The position numbers and the translations under genes were made by a program. Below, one piece after another: positions 35,890 to 43,720 of a stretch of DNA of 64,000 nt. Source of the DNA: Streptomyces sp. DH41 (GTDB taxonomy: Bacteria > Actinomycetota > Actinomycetes > Streptomycetales > Streptomycetaceae); NCBI RefSeq assembly GCF_029813785.1, contig NZ_JARVKY010000008.1, forward strand, positions 240,074 through 304,073, given 5' to 3'. The notes beneath the pieces are model-generated. The model was not told the DNA's origin. It saw nothing but the letters and a program-made list of their open reading frames with translations, and searched no databases. How positions within the stretch are numbered: the stretch's first letter is position 1; each line of letters begins with the position of its first letter.

Positions 35890-35920
35890 CCGGTGGGCCG
35901 GGTGTTAGCCGCCCCACCGG
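35890..35920 (-). terminator. Terminator hairpin after the MMPL gene
   Basis: CCGGTGGG and CCCACCGG form an 8-bp stem, 16 bases beyond the MMPL stop in its reading direction. Confidence 0.6.
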
Positions 35921-35935
35921 AGATGCGGGGTAGCT

Positions 35936-38185
35936 CTATCCGCGGTAGGCAGGCTCACTCTCCCGCGGGTGAGTGGGTGGGCCGGCGGGGGCCTTCTTGC
36001 GGGTGAGCGCCTCGCCCTCGACGTCGATGTCGGGCAGCATCCGGTCCAGCCAGCGCGGCAGACGCCAGGCTCGGTCGCCCAGCAGGGTGAGGACCGCGGG
36101 CACGATGGCCATGCGGACGATGATGGCGTCGAAGAACACGGCGACGGCCAGACCGAAGCCGATCATCTTGATCATGGACTCGGTGGAGCCGACGAAGCCG
36201 GCGAAGACCGCCATCATGATCAGGGCTGCCGCGACGACCACGCGGGAACTGGAGCGGAAGCCGGAGATGATGGCCTGACGAGGGCTCTCGCCGTGGACAT
36301 GGGCCTCACGGATACGCGAGACGAGGAAGACCTCGTAGTCCATGGCAAGTCCGAACACGATGCCCACCAGGAAGATCGGCATCATGCTCATGATCGGTCC
36401 CGTCTGCTCGACACCGAGGAGTTCGGCGCCGTACCCGTGTTGGAAGACCAGGACCACGGAGCCCAGGGCGGCCAGGACGGACAGCAGGTAGCCCAGTGCC
36501 GCCTTGAGAGGGACAAGGATCGAGCGGAAGACCAGCATCAGGAGCGCGATGGCCAGGCCGACCACGACGATCAGGTAGGGCATCAGCGCGGACTGGAACT
36601 TCTCGGCGAAGTCGATGTTCGCCGCAGTGGAGCCTGTGACCTCGTAGGTGGCACCGGCTTCCTTCTCCACTGCCTGACGCTCACCACGGATGGTCTTGAC
36701 GAGGTCCATCGTGGCCGTGTCGGTGGGGGCGGTGGACGGGGTCGCGGTGATGATGGCGGCGTCGCGGGCCTGGTTGAACTGGGGCGGGGAGACGGACACG
36801 ATGCCGTCGGTCTCGGCGATCTCCTTGGAGATGGTGGTCACGGCGGCCTGGGGGTCGTCACTGTTCTTGGTGTCGACGACAAGGGTCAGTGGGCCGTTGA
36901 AGCCGGGACCGAAGCCCTCGGCCAGGGCGTCGTACGCACGGCGTTCGGTGGTGGAGGTGGGCTTGGCCTCGTCGCCCGGCATGCCCAGTTGCAGGTCGGC
37001 TGCCGGAACGGCGAGTGCGCCCAGGCCAATGACGCCCAGCAGCAGCACGGGAAGGGGGCGGCGCACCACGAGGCGGGCCCAACGGGCGCCAGCGTTGTCG
37101 GTGGCCGGTCGGTCGTGGTGGGGCCCGGTGCCCTCCCAGTCACGTCGGTCACGCTTGGCGCTCTTGCGGACGCGGCGGGCGAGGACGGCGTTGGGCCAGA
37201 AGCCCAGCAGAGCCGGGACGAGGGTGAGGCATATCAGGACGGCGATCACGACCGCTGCCGCGGCGGCGAGGCCCATCTTGGTCAGCATCGGGATGTCCAC
37301 CACGGACAGTCCCGCCAGAGCGATGACCACGGTCAGGCCGGCGAAGACCACCGCTGAACCGGCGGTTCCGGCAGCCAGTGCCGCGGCCTCGCGTGAGTCG
37401 TGGCCCTTGGAGCGTTCCTCGCGGTAGCGGGAGACGACGAACAGGGCGTAGTCGATGCCGCAGGCCAGGCCGAGCATGGAGGCGAGCGTGCCGGTGGTCA
37501 GGGAGAGTCCGAAGGTGCTGCCCAGGGCGATGATGCCGGTCATGCTGATGGCGACGCCGATGATCGCGGTCAACAGCGGCAGCCCTGCCGCCGCCATGGA
37601 GCCGAAGGTGATCAGCAGGACCACCGCGGCCACCGCGATCCCCATCGCCTCAGCCGTCCCGCCCGCGGAGGGCTGCGTCGCCAGAGCGTTACCGCCGGTC
37701 TCGACGGTCAGACCGGAGTCCCGTGCCTGGTCGACGGCCTTCTCCAGATGTTCCTTGCTGGCGTCGGTGAGATCGGCGGCCTTCACCTGGAAGGTGACGG
37801 TCGAGTACGCGATCGTGCCGTCCTCACTGACGGCCTTCGCCTGGAACGGGTCGACCGCGCGGACCACCTGCGCGCCGTCAGCGGCCTCATCGACCAGTTC
37901 CTCGATGGCCTCCCTGTTCTGCGTGGCGGTGACCTTCTGCCCGTCGGGCGCCACGAAGACGATCCGGGCGCTCGCACCTTCGGCACCGGAGCCCGGGAAA
38001 CGCTCGTCCATCAGGTCGAAAGCCTTCTGCGACTCCAGGCCCGGGAGGGCGAACCCGTCGTCAGGGGCCGCGGACGCCTTGGTGGCGGCGAAGCCGGCGG
38101 CGGCCAGCACGGCCACCCACAGCAGCGTGACCAGCCAGCGCCACCGGACAGCCATACGGCCGACGCTATACAGAAATGTTGCCAT
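35936..38185 (-). CDS. MMPL-family RND transporter
   Basis: A 749-residue inner-membrane protein with the two-fold RND/MMPL layout: one N-terminal helix, an extracytoplasmic domain (about 40-180), five helices, a second helix, a second extracytoplasmic domain (about 390-540) and five more helices. The paired motifs GLACGIDYALFVVSRYREE (first half) and FGLAMDYEVFLVSRIREAH (second half) carry the conserved Asp-Tyr pair of the proton-relay helices. Such proteins export lipids, lipid-linked metabolites or drugs. A long palindrome at 38334-38360, shared with the two-component genes upstream, points to control by that system. Confidence 0.93.
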   Translation of the reverse strand: MATFLYSVGRMAVRWRWLVTLLWVAVLAAAGFAATKASAAPDDGFALPGLESQKAFDLMDERFPGSGAEGASARIVFVAPDGQKVTATQNREAIEELVDEAADGAQVVRAVDPFQAKAVSEDGTIAYSTVTFQVKAADLTDASKEHLEKAVDQARDSGLTVETGGNALATQPSAGGTAEAMGIAVAAVVLLITFGSMAAAGLPLLTAIIGVAISMTGIIALGSTFGLSLTTGTLASMLGLACGIDYALFVVSRYREERSKGHDSREAAALAAGTAGSAVVFAGLTVVIALAGLSVVDIPMLTKMGLAAAAAVVIAVLICLTLVPALLGFWPNAVLARRVRKSAKRDRRDWEGTGPHHDRPATDNAGARWARLVVRRPLPVLLLGVIGLGALAVPAADLQLGMPGDEAKPTSTTERRAYDALAEGFGPGFNGPLTLVVDTKNSDDPQAAVTTISKEIAETDGIVSVSPPQFNQARDAAIITATPSTAPTDTATMDLVKTIRGERQAVEKEAGATYEVTGSTAANIDFAEKFQSALMPYLIVVVGLAIALLMLVFRSILVPLKAALGYLLSVLAALGSVVLVFQHGYGAELLGVEQTGPIMSMMPIFLVGIVFGLAMDYEVFLVSRIREAHVHGESPRQAIISGFRSSSRVVVAAALIMMAVFAGFVGSTESMIKMIGFGLAVAVFFDAIIVRMAIVPAVLTLLGDRAWRLPRWLDRMLPDIDVEGEALTRKKAPAGPPTHPRESEPAYRG

Positions 38186-38333
38186 GGCGGGGAGAATGCC
38201 TCCACATCAGCGGTACAGAGCGGGAAGAGGAACCGCCCCCGGCATCCGCTGGGCGGAGCAGGAAAGGGGCCTGGTCTCTGCTCTCTACGATCCCGTCCGG
38301 CGCGGTCCGCGACGAGGGAGTGATCTCCCCAAA

Positions 38334-38360
38334 CGATGGTGTAGTCCGCTACACCCTCGC
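38334..38360. promoter_or_regulatory. Long palindrome upstream of the MMPL gene
   Basis: CGATGGTGTAG and GCTACACC(C)TCG face each other around TCC. The same sequence with one exact-palindrome improvement occurs at 40243-40270 before the histidine kinase gene. It is about 150 bases upstream of the MMPL start and just beyond the response-regulator gene's 3' end. Confidence 0.75.
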
Positions 38361-38411
38361 GGGTGGCTGCCCCCGGCAGCGCCGAGGCCGCCGGCCCTGC
38401 CTCCCGGCGTG

Positions 38412-39068
38412 TCAGACGGCTGTGCTGGGGTTCTTCAGGTACGTCAGGACGGCCAGGACCCGGCGGTGACCGCTGTCGCTGGGCGGGAGCCCGAGTTTGA
38501 GGAAGACGTTGCCGATGTGCTTGCTCACCGCTCGTTCCGTCACGACCAGGGTCCGGGCGATGGTGGTGTTGTCGTGCCCCTCCGCCATGAGCTTCAGGAC
38601 CTCACGTTCGCGGGGGGTCAGCGAGTCGAGAGGCGAGTCCCGACGGCGGATGAGGAGCTCGGTGACGACCTCGGGGTCCAGAGCGGTGCCGCCGGCCGCG
38701 ACCCGCTCGAGCGCGTCGAGGAACTCATCCACCCGGCCCACACGGTCCTTGAGCAGGTACCCGATACCGCTGTTGCCGCCGCGGAGCAGTTCGGCGGCGT
38801 ACGACTCCTCCACATACTGCGAGAGCACCAGAACCGGCAGGTTCGGGATCTTTTCCCGCGCGGCGAGCGCCGCGCGCAGCCCTTCGTCCCGGAAACCAGG
38901 AGGCATACGCACGTCCAGCACTGCCACGTCCGGATGCTGCTCCAGCAACGCCGGGAGGACCTCGGGTCCGGTTCCGGCGACGGCCGCGACTTCGTGTCCG
39001 GCCGAGGTGACCAGCAGGATCAGGCCTTCGCGCAGGAGTGCGTTGTCCTCAGCGATCACCACACGCAA
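38412..39068 (-). CDS. NarL/LuxR-type response regulator
   Basis: A 218-residue two-domain protein. The receiver has the acidic pair ED at 7-8, phospho-acceptor Asp52 (VAVLDVRMPP) and a conserved Lys late in the domain. The C-terminal LuxR HTH is LTPREREVLKLMAEGHDNTTIARTLVVTERAVSKHIGNVFLKLGL, named here by its ends. It overlaps the histidine kinase gene by 13 bases, so the two are translationally coupled. The likely target is the long palindrome found before the kinase and MMPL genes, giving autoregulation plus control of the transporter. Confidence 0.94.
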   Translation of the reverse strand: MRVVIAEDNALLREGLILLVTSAGHEVAAVAGTGPEVLPALLEQHPDVAVLDVRMPPGFRDEGLRAALAAREKIPNLPVLVLSQYVEESYAAELLRGGNSGIGYLLKDRVGRVDEFLDALERVAAGGTALDPEVVTELLIRRRDSPLDSLTPREREVLKLMAEGHDNTTIARTLVVTERAVSKHIGNVFLKLGLPPSDSGHRRVLAVLTYLKNPSTAV

Positions 39069-40219
39069 GGCAGTTCCACGTCCACGATGGTCGGTCCTCC
39101 TTCAGGACTTGTCATCGTAACGCTACCGTCCAGCGCCGCGACGCGGCGCTGGATGCCGATCATCCCGGTCCCGGCGTTCATGTCCGCCCCGCCTCTGCCT
39201 TCGTCCCTGACCACGACCCGCACGGCGTTGCGCAACCGCTGGAGGCGGACGGACGCCTGCCCGGAACCGCTGTGTTTGGCCGCGTTGGTCAGTGCCTCGG
39301 CGACCGCGAAGTACGCGGCCGCCTCCACCGCCGCAGGTGCCCGGGGGCCGTCGTCGGCCAACCCGTCGACGTCGACGACCACGTCGAGGCCGCTGCCGGC
39401 GGCCAGGGCGCGTACGGCTCCGACCAGGCCTCGGTCGGACAGGATCGGGGGGTGGACGCCGCGCACCACGTGCCGCAACTCCGTCAGGGCCTTCTCCGCC
39501 TGGTCCTGCGCCTCGTCGAGGAGCCTGCGTGCGGTTTCCGGCTGGTGGTCGTAAGCGCGTCGGGCGAGCCCGAGCCGCATGGACAGCGCCACCAGGTGTG
39601 CCTGTGCTCCGTCGTGGAGGTCGCGTTCGATGCGCCGCAGTTCCGCTTCATGGGCGGCTATGGCGTCTGCACGGGTCGCGGCCAGTTCGTCCACCCTGGC
39701 GGCCAGTAGCGCCTGCGGAGACGGTTTGAGCAGGGCAGCCGACCATCGGGATTCCACATCTGCGAGGCGGCTGATCAGCGGCAGCACGACTGGGCGCCTT
39801 CTCAGCAGTCCGCTCCACACGCCGTCCACGGCCAGGCCGAGCGGCCACAGGAGGAGAGCCGATACACCCATCCAGCCGTAGACGTAGAAGGCGGCCATCC
39901 ACCGCAGGTCGGAACGTGTTCCGGGGTCGCGCAGCACCGTACGCAGACGCTGACGCAGTCGGCCGGTGACCGGCTGGTAGGCCTGCGGGATCTCGTGACC
40001 GGTCCACGTGGCCACCATGAAGCGCTTCGCATTGGCAATGCGACGGATCAGCAGCACCACCTCCGGCAGCAACCAGGCACCGACCAGGCTCAGCGTGCCG
40101 ATGGCCGCGATCAACAACACGCAGATGAACAACCACATGGCGAACACCATCGCCACGGATCTGCCGAGTTGGACCGTAGCCCGCTTGGCCTGCACCATCG
40201 ACTCCCACATGACGCCCAC
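39056..40219 (-). CDS. DesK/NarX-type sensor histidine kinase
   Basis: A 387-residue protein. Residues ~24-60 and ~105-135 are hydrophobic membrane segments of an intramembrane-type sensor domain with hardly any external loop. The HisKA_3 segment RRIERDLHDGAQAHLVALSM holds the phosphorylated His202. The ATPase part has the N-box NAAKHSGSGQASV and the G-box DEGRGGADMNAGTGMIGIQRRV. An intramembrane sensor beside a lipid/drug exporter suggests detection of envelope stress or of a membrane-active compound. ATGs at 40210 and 40198 are possible alternative starts. Confidence 0.93.
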   Translation of the reverse strand: MGVMWESMVQAKRATVQLGRSVAMVFAMWLFICVLLIAAIGTLSLVGAWLLPEVVLLIRRIANAKRFMVATWTGHEIPQAYQPVTGRLRQRLRTVLRDPGTRSDLRWMAAFYVYGWMGVSALLLWPLGLAVDGVWSGLLRRRPVVLPLISRLADVESRWSAALLKPSPQALLAARVDELAATRADAIAAHEAELRRIERDLHDGAQAHLVALSMRLGLARRAYDHQPETARRLLDEAQDQAEKALTELRHVVRGVHPPILSDRGLVGAVRALAAGSGLDVVVDVDGLADDGPRAPAAVEAAAYFAVAEALTNAAKHSGSGQASVRLQRLRNAVRVVVRDEGRGGADMNAGTGMIGIQRRVAALDGSVTMTSPEGGPTIVDVELPCVW

Positions 40220-40242
40220 GTTAGGCGTGCGCGTCGGGCAGA

Positions 40243-40270
40243 GCGATGGTGTAGCCCGCTACACCATCGC
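40243..40270. promoter_or_regulatory. Perfect 28-bp palindrome upstream of the two-component genes
   Basis: The arms are GCGATGGTGTAGC and its exact complement around CC, starting 24 bases before the kinase start. The near-identical copy at 38334 makes it a strong candidate for the response-regulator binding site. Confidence 0.8.
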
Positions 40271-40554
40271 GTCCGCAGGATCACGTGAGGCGGCCAGGGA
40301 TTCGGGAAAGCCGTAGCAGGGCACCCACCGTCGCAGCGCGGTGGCGATCACCTCGATGCGGGGGAAACAGAGGCTTGACGCAGCTCTCGTTACCAAACCG
40401 TCCGATGAACAGGACCACCGCGGCGTGTCCGGTCTCCAGCCGGATGGCGGTCTTGCGCCCCCGCCCGGTCAGCGGCGGCCGCCCCTCCGTCCGCGGCCCG
40501 CGGTCACCCGCCCCTCCCTGTTGGTGATCCACGACGAGCGGATCTGCACTCCCG

Positions 40555-41010
40555 CTTCATGTCACTCAGAGCGACGCCGAGTGGGAGCGGGTCATCCGCG
40601 TCAACCTGACCGCGCCCTTTCTGCTCACCCGCGCCGTCCTGCCACACATGCCGACTGCGGGACGCGGCGCCACCGTGCACACCGCCTCCGAGGCGTCCCT
40701 GCGCGGCAGCGCGGAAGGCGCCACGTACACGGCCTCCCAGCACGGCATCGTGGGCCTGCCCCAGTCGCTCGCGGTGATGTACCAGAACGGCGTCCGAATC
40801 ACGCCATGTGCCCGGGCGGCACCGCCACCGCCATCTCCGTGGACGCCCATGGGACCGCGCACGGCCCCACGGCACTCGGCCCGCACTTCGTCGACTCGGC
40901 CGTGTGTCACAGCCGGAGGAGCAGGGCTCGGCGATCCCGTTCCTCGCCTCGGCACCGCGAGCAGCATCAACGGTGCTGTCCTGCCCGTCGACGACGGCTG
41001 TCCGCCGTCT
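40555..41010 (+). pseudogene. Short-chain dehydrogenase pseudogene
   Basis: In one frame the sequence reads AEWERVIRVNLTAPFLLTRA, HTASEASLRGSAEGATYTAS and QHGIVGLPQSLAVMYQNGVRI, the middle of an SDR with the catalytic Tyr (YTASQ, where Lys is replaced by Gln). Frames then change several times: CPGGTATAIS, RVSQPEEQGSAIPFLAS and SINGAVLPVDDG complete the expected SDR ending. The N-terminal nucleotide-binding part is missing. The 3' half is closely similar to the fragment at 15281-15400. Confidence 0.8.
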
Positions 41011-41277
41011 GACGGGCCTCCGACCGCGTCCCGCGGTGCTCGTCACGGGCGGAGCAGGTGGTCGGTCCGTCTGTCGAAGCCGGGGTGTCGCGGGATGGTC
41101 ACTTCGTCACCACAGTCACGATCTTCGTCTCGGACCTCATGGACGCCGACGCCATCTTCGGGCGTGGGCGCGCTTTGGCGACACCGGTCTGTCAGACGCC
41201 CCCGGGGCGGACATCGACGCCTGTCGTATCGTTACCCGAGAGTCAGTGCAAATGCGGACGACAGGGCGGAGGGAACA
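41011..41277. other. Gap with possible SDR N-terminal debris and LacI promoter
   Basis: AVLVTGGAGG at about 41035-41065 looks like the start of an SDR nucleotide-binding motif but soon loses sense. The last 60 bases contain GTTACCC and AATGCGG, weakly like the GTTACTAATGCGGGT element found before the GH3 and importer genes. Confidence 0.3.
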
Positions 41278-42255
41278 ATGAAGCGTCCCTCGAAGCGGGT
41301 GACGAGTGGTGATGTCGCCCGGGCTGCGGGGGTCTCCCAGACGACCGTCAGTTTCGTCCTCAACAACAGACTTGACCAAGGCATCTCGGACGAGACTCGG
41401 TCAAAGGTGCTGGAAGCGGTGCGCAGTCTCGGTTACCGTCCACGTGCTGCGGCCAGGACCTTGGCTTCCGGGCGTAGCAACGTGGTCCTTCTCCTCCTGT
41501 CCGGTTTGCCGGTCAGCGTCAGCATGTCTGTGTTCATCGAGGAATTCGGCGCGTCGCTGTCCGAGAGCGGGCTGACGCTGGTGACCCATCTGGCCAGCCC
41601 TGACAGAGGTCGGCTCGTGGACGTGTGCGCCACCGTGCACGCGTCCGCAGTCATCGCGCTCAGTCCACTCGACCAGGGCACGGTGGAGGCTTTCCGCGAG
41701 TCGGGCGCCCAGGTGGTACTCACGACGGGGAAGGACGCCTCGGTTCCTGACGCCTCGATCGGGCGCCTTCAAGCGGAGTACCTGGTCGGACAGGGGCACC
41801 GCCGCCTGGGATACGGGCTGCCGACGCAAGGAGCCTTCTCTGTCATGGCGGAAGGCCGACTACGCGCGGTAGCGGACGTATGCGCCGAGCACGGCCTTGT
41901 TCCTCCGGTTGCGCTGCCGACGGAACTCAGCGCGGAGGGAGCGGCTCGGGCGGTCGGTGAGTGGACACGGCGTTCGGTGACGGCTGTGTGCGCCTTCAAC
42001 GATGAGGTCGCGCTCGCCGTACTGGCCGGAATGCGAGTGCGTGGTCTGTCGGCGCCCGAGGACGTGGCGGTGGTGGGGGTGGACGACGTCCCGGTGGCTG
42101 CTGTTGCCGCGCCCTCGCTGACCACCGTGGCGTTCGACCTGAAGGGGGCGGGACACCAGCTCGCCGCCGCTGTGGTTGCGGGGCTGGCGCAGGGGGATCC
42201 GCACATCGGCCGGTCGGGCGCCCAACCCCGGCTCATACGCCGCCAATCGGCGTGA
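41278..42255 (+). CDS. LacI-family transcriptional regulator
   Basis: A 325-residue regulator from ATG 41278 with GGAGGGA as ribosome site. The HTH is TSGDVARAAGVSQTTVSFVLNNRLDQGISDETRSKV with the hinge LGYRPRAAARTLASG. The effector domain ends with AFNDEVALAVLAGMRVRGLSAPEDVAVVGVDDVPV, and SLTTVAFDL closes it. It is convergent with and paralogous to the LacI gene at 42342, and both resemble the LacI remnant at 58760. It is a candidate reader of the GTTACTAATGCGGGT element in the adjacent GH3 and importer promoters. Confidence 0.92.
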   Translation: MKRPSKRVTSGDVARAAGVSQTTVSFVLNNRLDQGISDETRSKVLEAVRSLGYRPRAAARTLASGRSNVVLLLLSGLPVSVSMSVFIEEFGASLSESGLTLVTHLASPDRGRLVDVCATVHASAVIALSPLDQGTVEAFRESGAQVVLTTGKDASVPDASIGRLQAEYLVGQGHRRLGYGLPTQGAFSVMAEGRLRAVADVCAEHGLVPPVALPTELSAEGAARAVGEWTRRSVTAVCAFNDEVALAVLAGMRVRGLSAPEDVAVVGVDDVPVAAVAAPSLTTVAFDLKGAGHQLAAAVVAGLAQGDPHIGRSGAQPRLIRRQSA

Positions 42256-42341
42256 CCTGCTGCTCGGGGAGGCAGGCGGGTCTACGAGCCGAAGGGCTGC
42301 GGGCATTCCGCCCGCCTTGTGATGAGTGAACGTGCTCGGGG

Positions 42342-43313
42342 TCAGGTGGTCTGCCGGAGCACGAGCAACGGTTCAAGAGCGGCCTGTGCCGGGCGAGTCC
42401 GGCCCGCCAAGGCCGCGGCCACGGTGTCGGCCCGCCTCTGTGCGGATGAGTGCAGGTCAAAGCGGATCGTGGTCAGCGGAGGGTCGGACAGGGCGCCGAC
42501 AGGGATGTCGTCGACGCCGACCACGGCCAGATCGTCCGGAGCGCGCAGTCCTCGCGCGCGCAGGCCGGCAAGGACCGCCATGGCCGTCTCGTCGTTGTAG
42601 GCGCACACGGCGGTGACGGACTGCGCCGTCCACCGCGACACAACCTCGTCGGCGACTGCGGGGCTCATGGCCACGGTGCGGACGTCCGGCGGGTCCAGCA
42701 GCGCCGCTTCGCAGGCTTGCGTGACTCCTCGCAGGCGGACCTCCGCCAGGCGGCGCAGAACCGGATGGGACGGCAGGGCGTATCCGATCTTCCGGTGTCC
42801 GCGCTCGATGAGGTGCTCGGCCTGCAGTCGCCCGACCTGTTGCATCGCGGGCTCTCCATCGTCCAGGGACTGGACGAGGCCGACCCCGGCATCCCGCAGG
42901 GCCGTGCGGGTGGCACCGTCGAACCTACCCAATGCGATCACGGCGGAGGCGTCCACGACGGCGCAGACGTCTGGCAGCGCCTGTGAGCCACTGGTGCTGA
43001 TGTGGATGATCAGGGTGAGGTCGCGCTCGGCCAGGGCAAGGGAAAGTTCTTCCGTGAACTGGCCGATCCCCGAGCCCACGGGAGTGTCCGGCAGCACGAG
43101 CAGCACGATACGGCTGCTCCCTCCGGCGAGGGTGCGCGCGGAGGCGTGGGGACGGTAGTTGAGTTCGGAGGCAGCCTGCAGCACTCGCCGGCGGGTTTCC
43201 TCCGGGATGGCGTGGCCCGGGCGGTCGTTGAGCACAAAGCTGACGGTCGTTCGCGATACACCTGCGGTTCTCGCTACGTCGCTGCTGGTGGCGCGCTTGC
43301 CGGGCTGCCTCAT
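42342..43313 (-). CDS. LacI-family transcriptional regulator
   Basis: A 323-residue regulator. The HTH is TSSDVARTAGVSRTTVSFVLNDRPGHAIPEETRRRV, the hinge LNYRPHASARTLAGG, and the C-terminal part AYNDETAMAVLAGLRARGLRAPDDLAVVGVDDIPV. It is close in sequence to the convergent LacI at 41278, so they arose by duplication. It is divergent from the GH3 gene at 43721, and the repeated GCGGGTTAC element lies in the 407-bp gap between them, so it is the first choice as regulator of that gene. Confidence 0.92.
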   Translation of the reverse strand: MRQPGKRATSSDVARTAGVSRTTVSFVLNDRPGHAIPEETRRRVLQAASELNYRPHASARTLAGGSSRIVLLVLPDTPVGSGIGQFTEELSLALAERDLTLIIHISTSGSQALPDVCAVVDASAVIALGRFDGATRTALRDAGVGLVQSLDDGEPAMQQVGRLQAEHLIERGHRKIGYALPSHPVLRRLAEVRLRGVTQACEAALLDPPDVRTVAMSPAVADEVVSRWTAQSVTAVCAYNDETAMAVLAGLRARGLRAPDDLAVVGVDDIPVGALSDPPLTTIRFDLHSSAQRRADTVAAALAGRTRPAQAALEPLLVLRQTT

Positions 43314-43471
43314 GGCCTCTCACGGGGTCGACTAGGGAACGTACTTTGCCAAGGCTATGGGGTGTCTCCTGTCGGACCTCACCCGCCGGGGCATCAGCAA
43401 TCACGGCCGTAACCTTTTCGTGACCGAAGTGAATCTTGTCACCCCCGCCATCCTCCTGTTCTCTGTCTGAA

Positions 43472-43493
43472 GCGGGTTACTAATGCGGGTTAC
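43472..43493. promoter_or_regulatory. Direct repeat / operator before the first GH3 gene
   Basis: GCGGGTTAC occurs twice, separated by TAAT. Fifteen bases of it (GTTACTAATGCGGGT, 43476-43490) are identical to a stretch upstream of the ABC importer (53362-53376). Confidence 0.65.
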
Positions 43494-43720
43494 CTAGGGG
43501 GGGCGACGTGCTCATCCAAGCGTGGCGGGACGAGGCGGGGGCCCCAGCACTGCCCCACCCGAGCCGGACGCCCACGCGGGATCCCATGCCAAGCTCCGAG
43601 CTCCCGTGCCGGAGCTTCACTCGACGAGGGAGGCTCCATCTGCCGGGCGCTGCTCCCACCTGACCCGGGGCAGCGCCCGGTCCGCCCCCTGCATCCCTGA
43701 GCCACCACGAGAAAGCAGCC

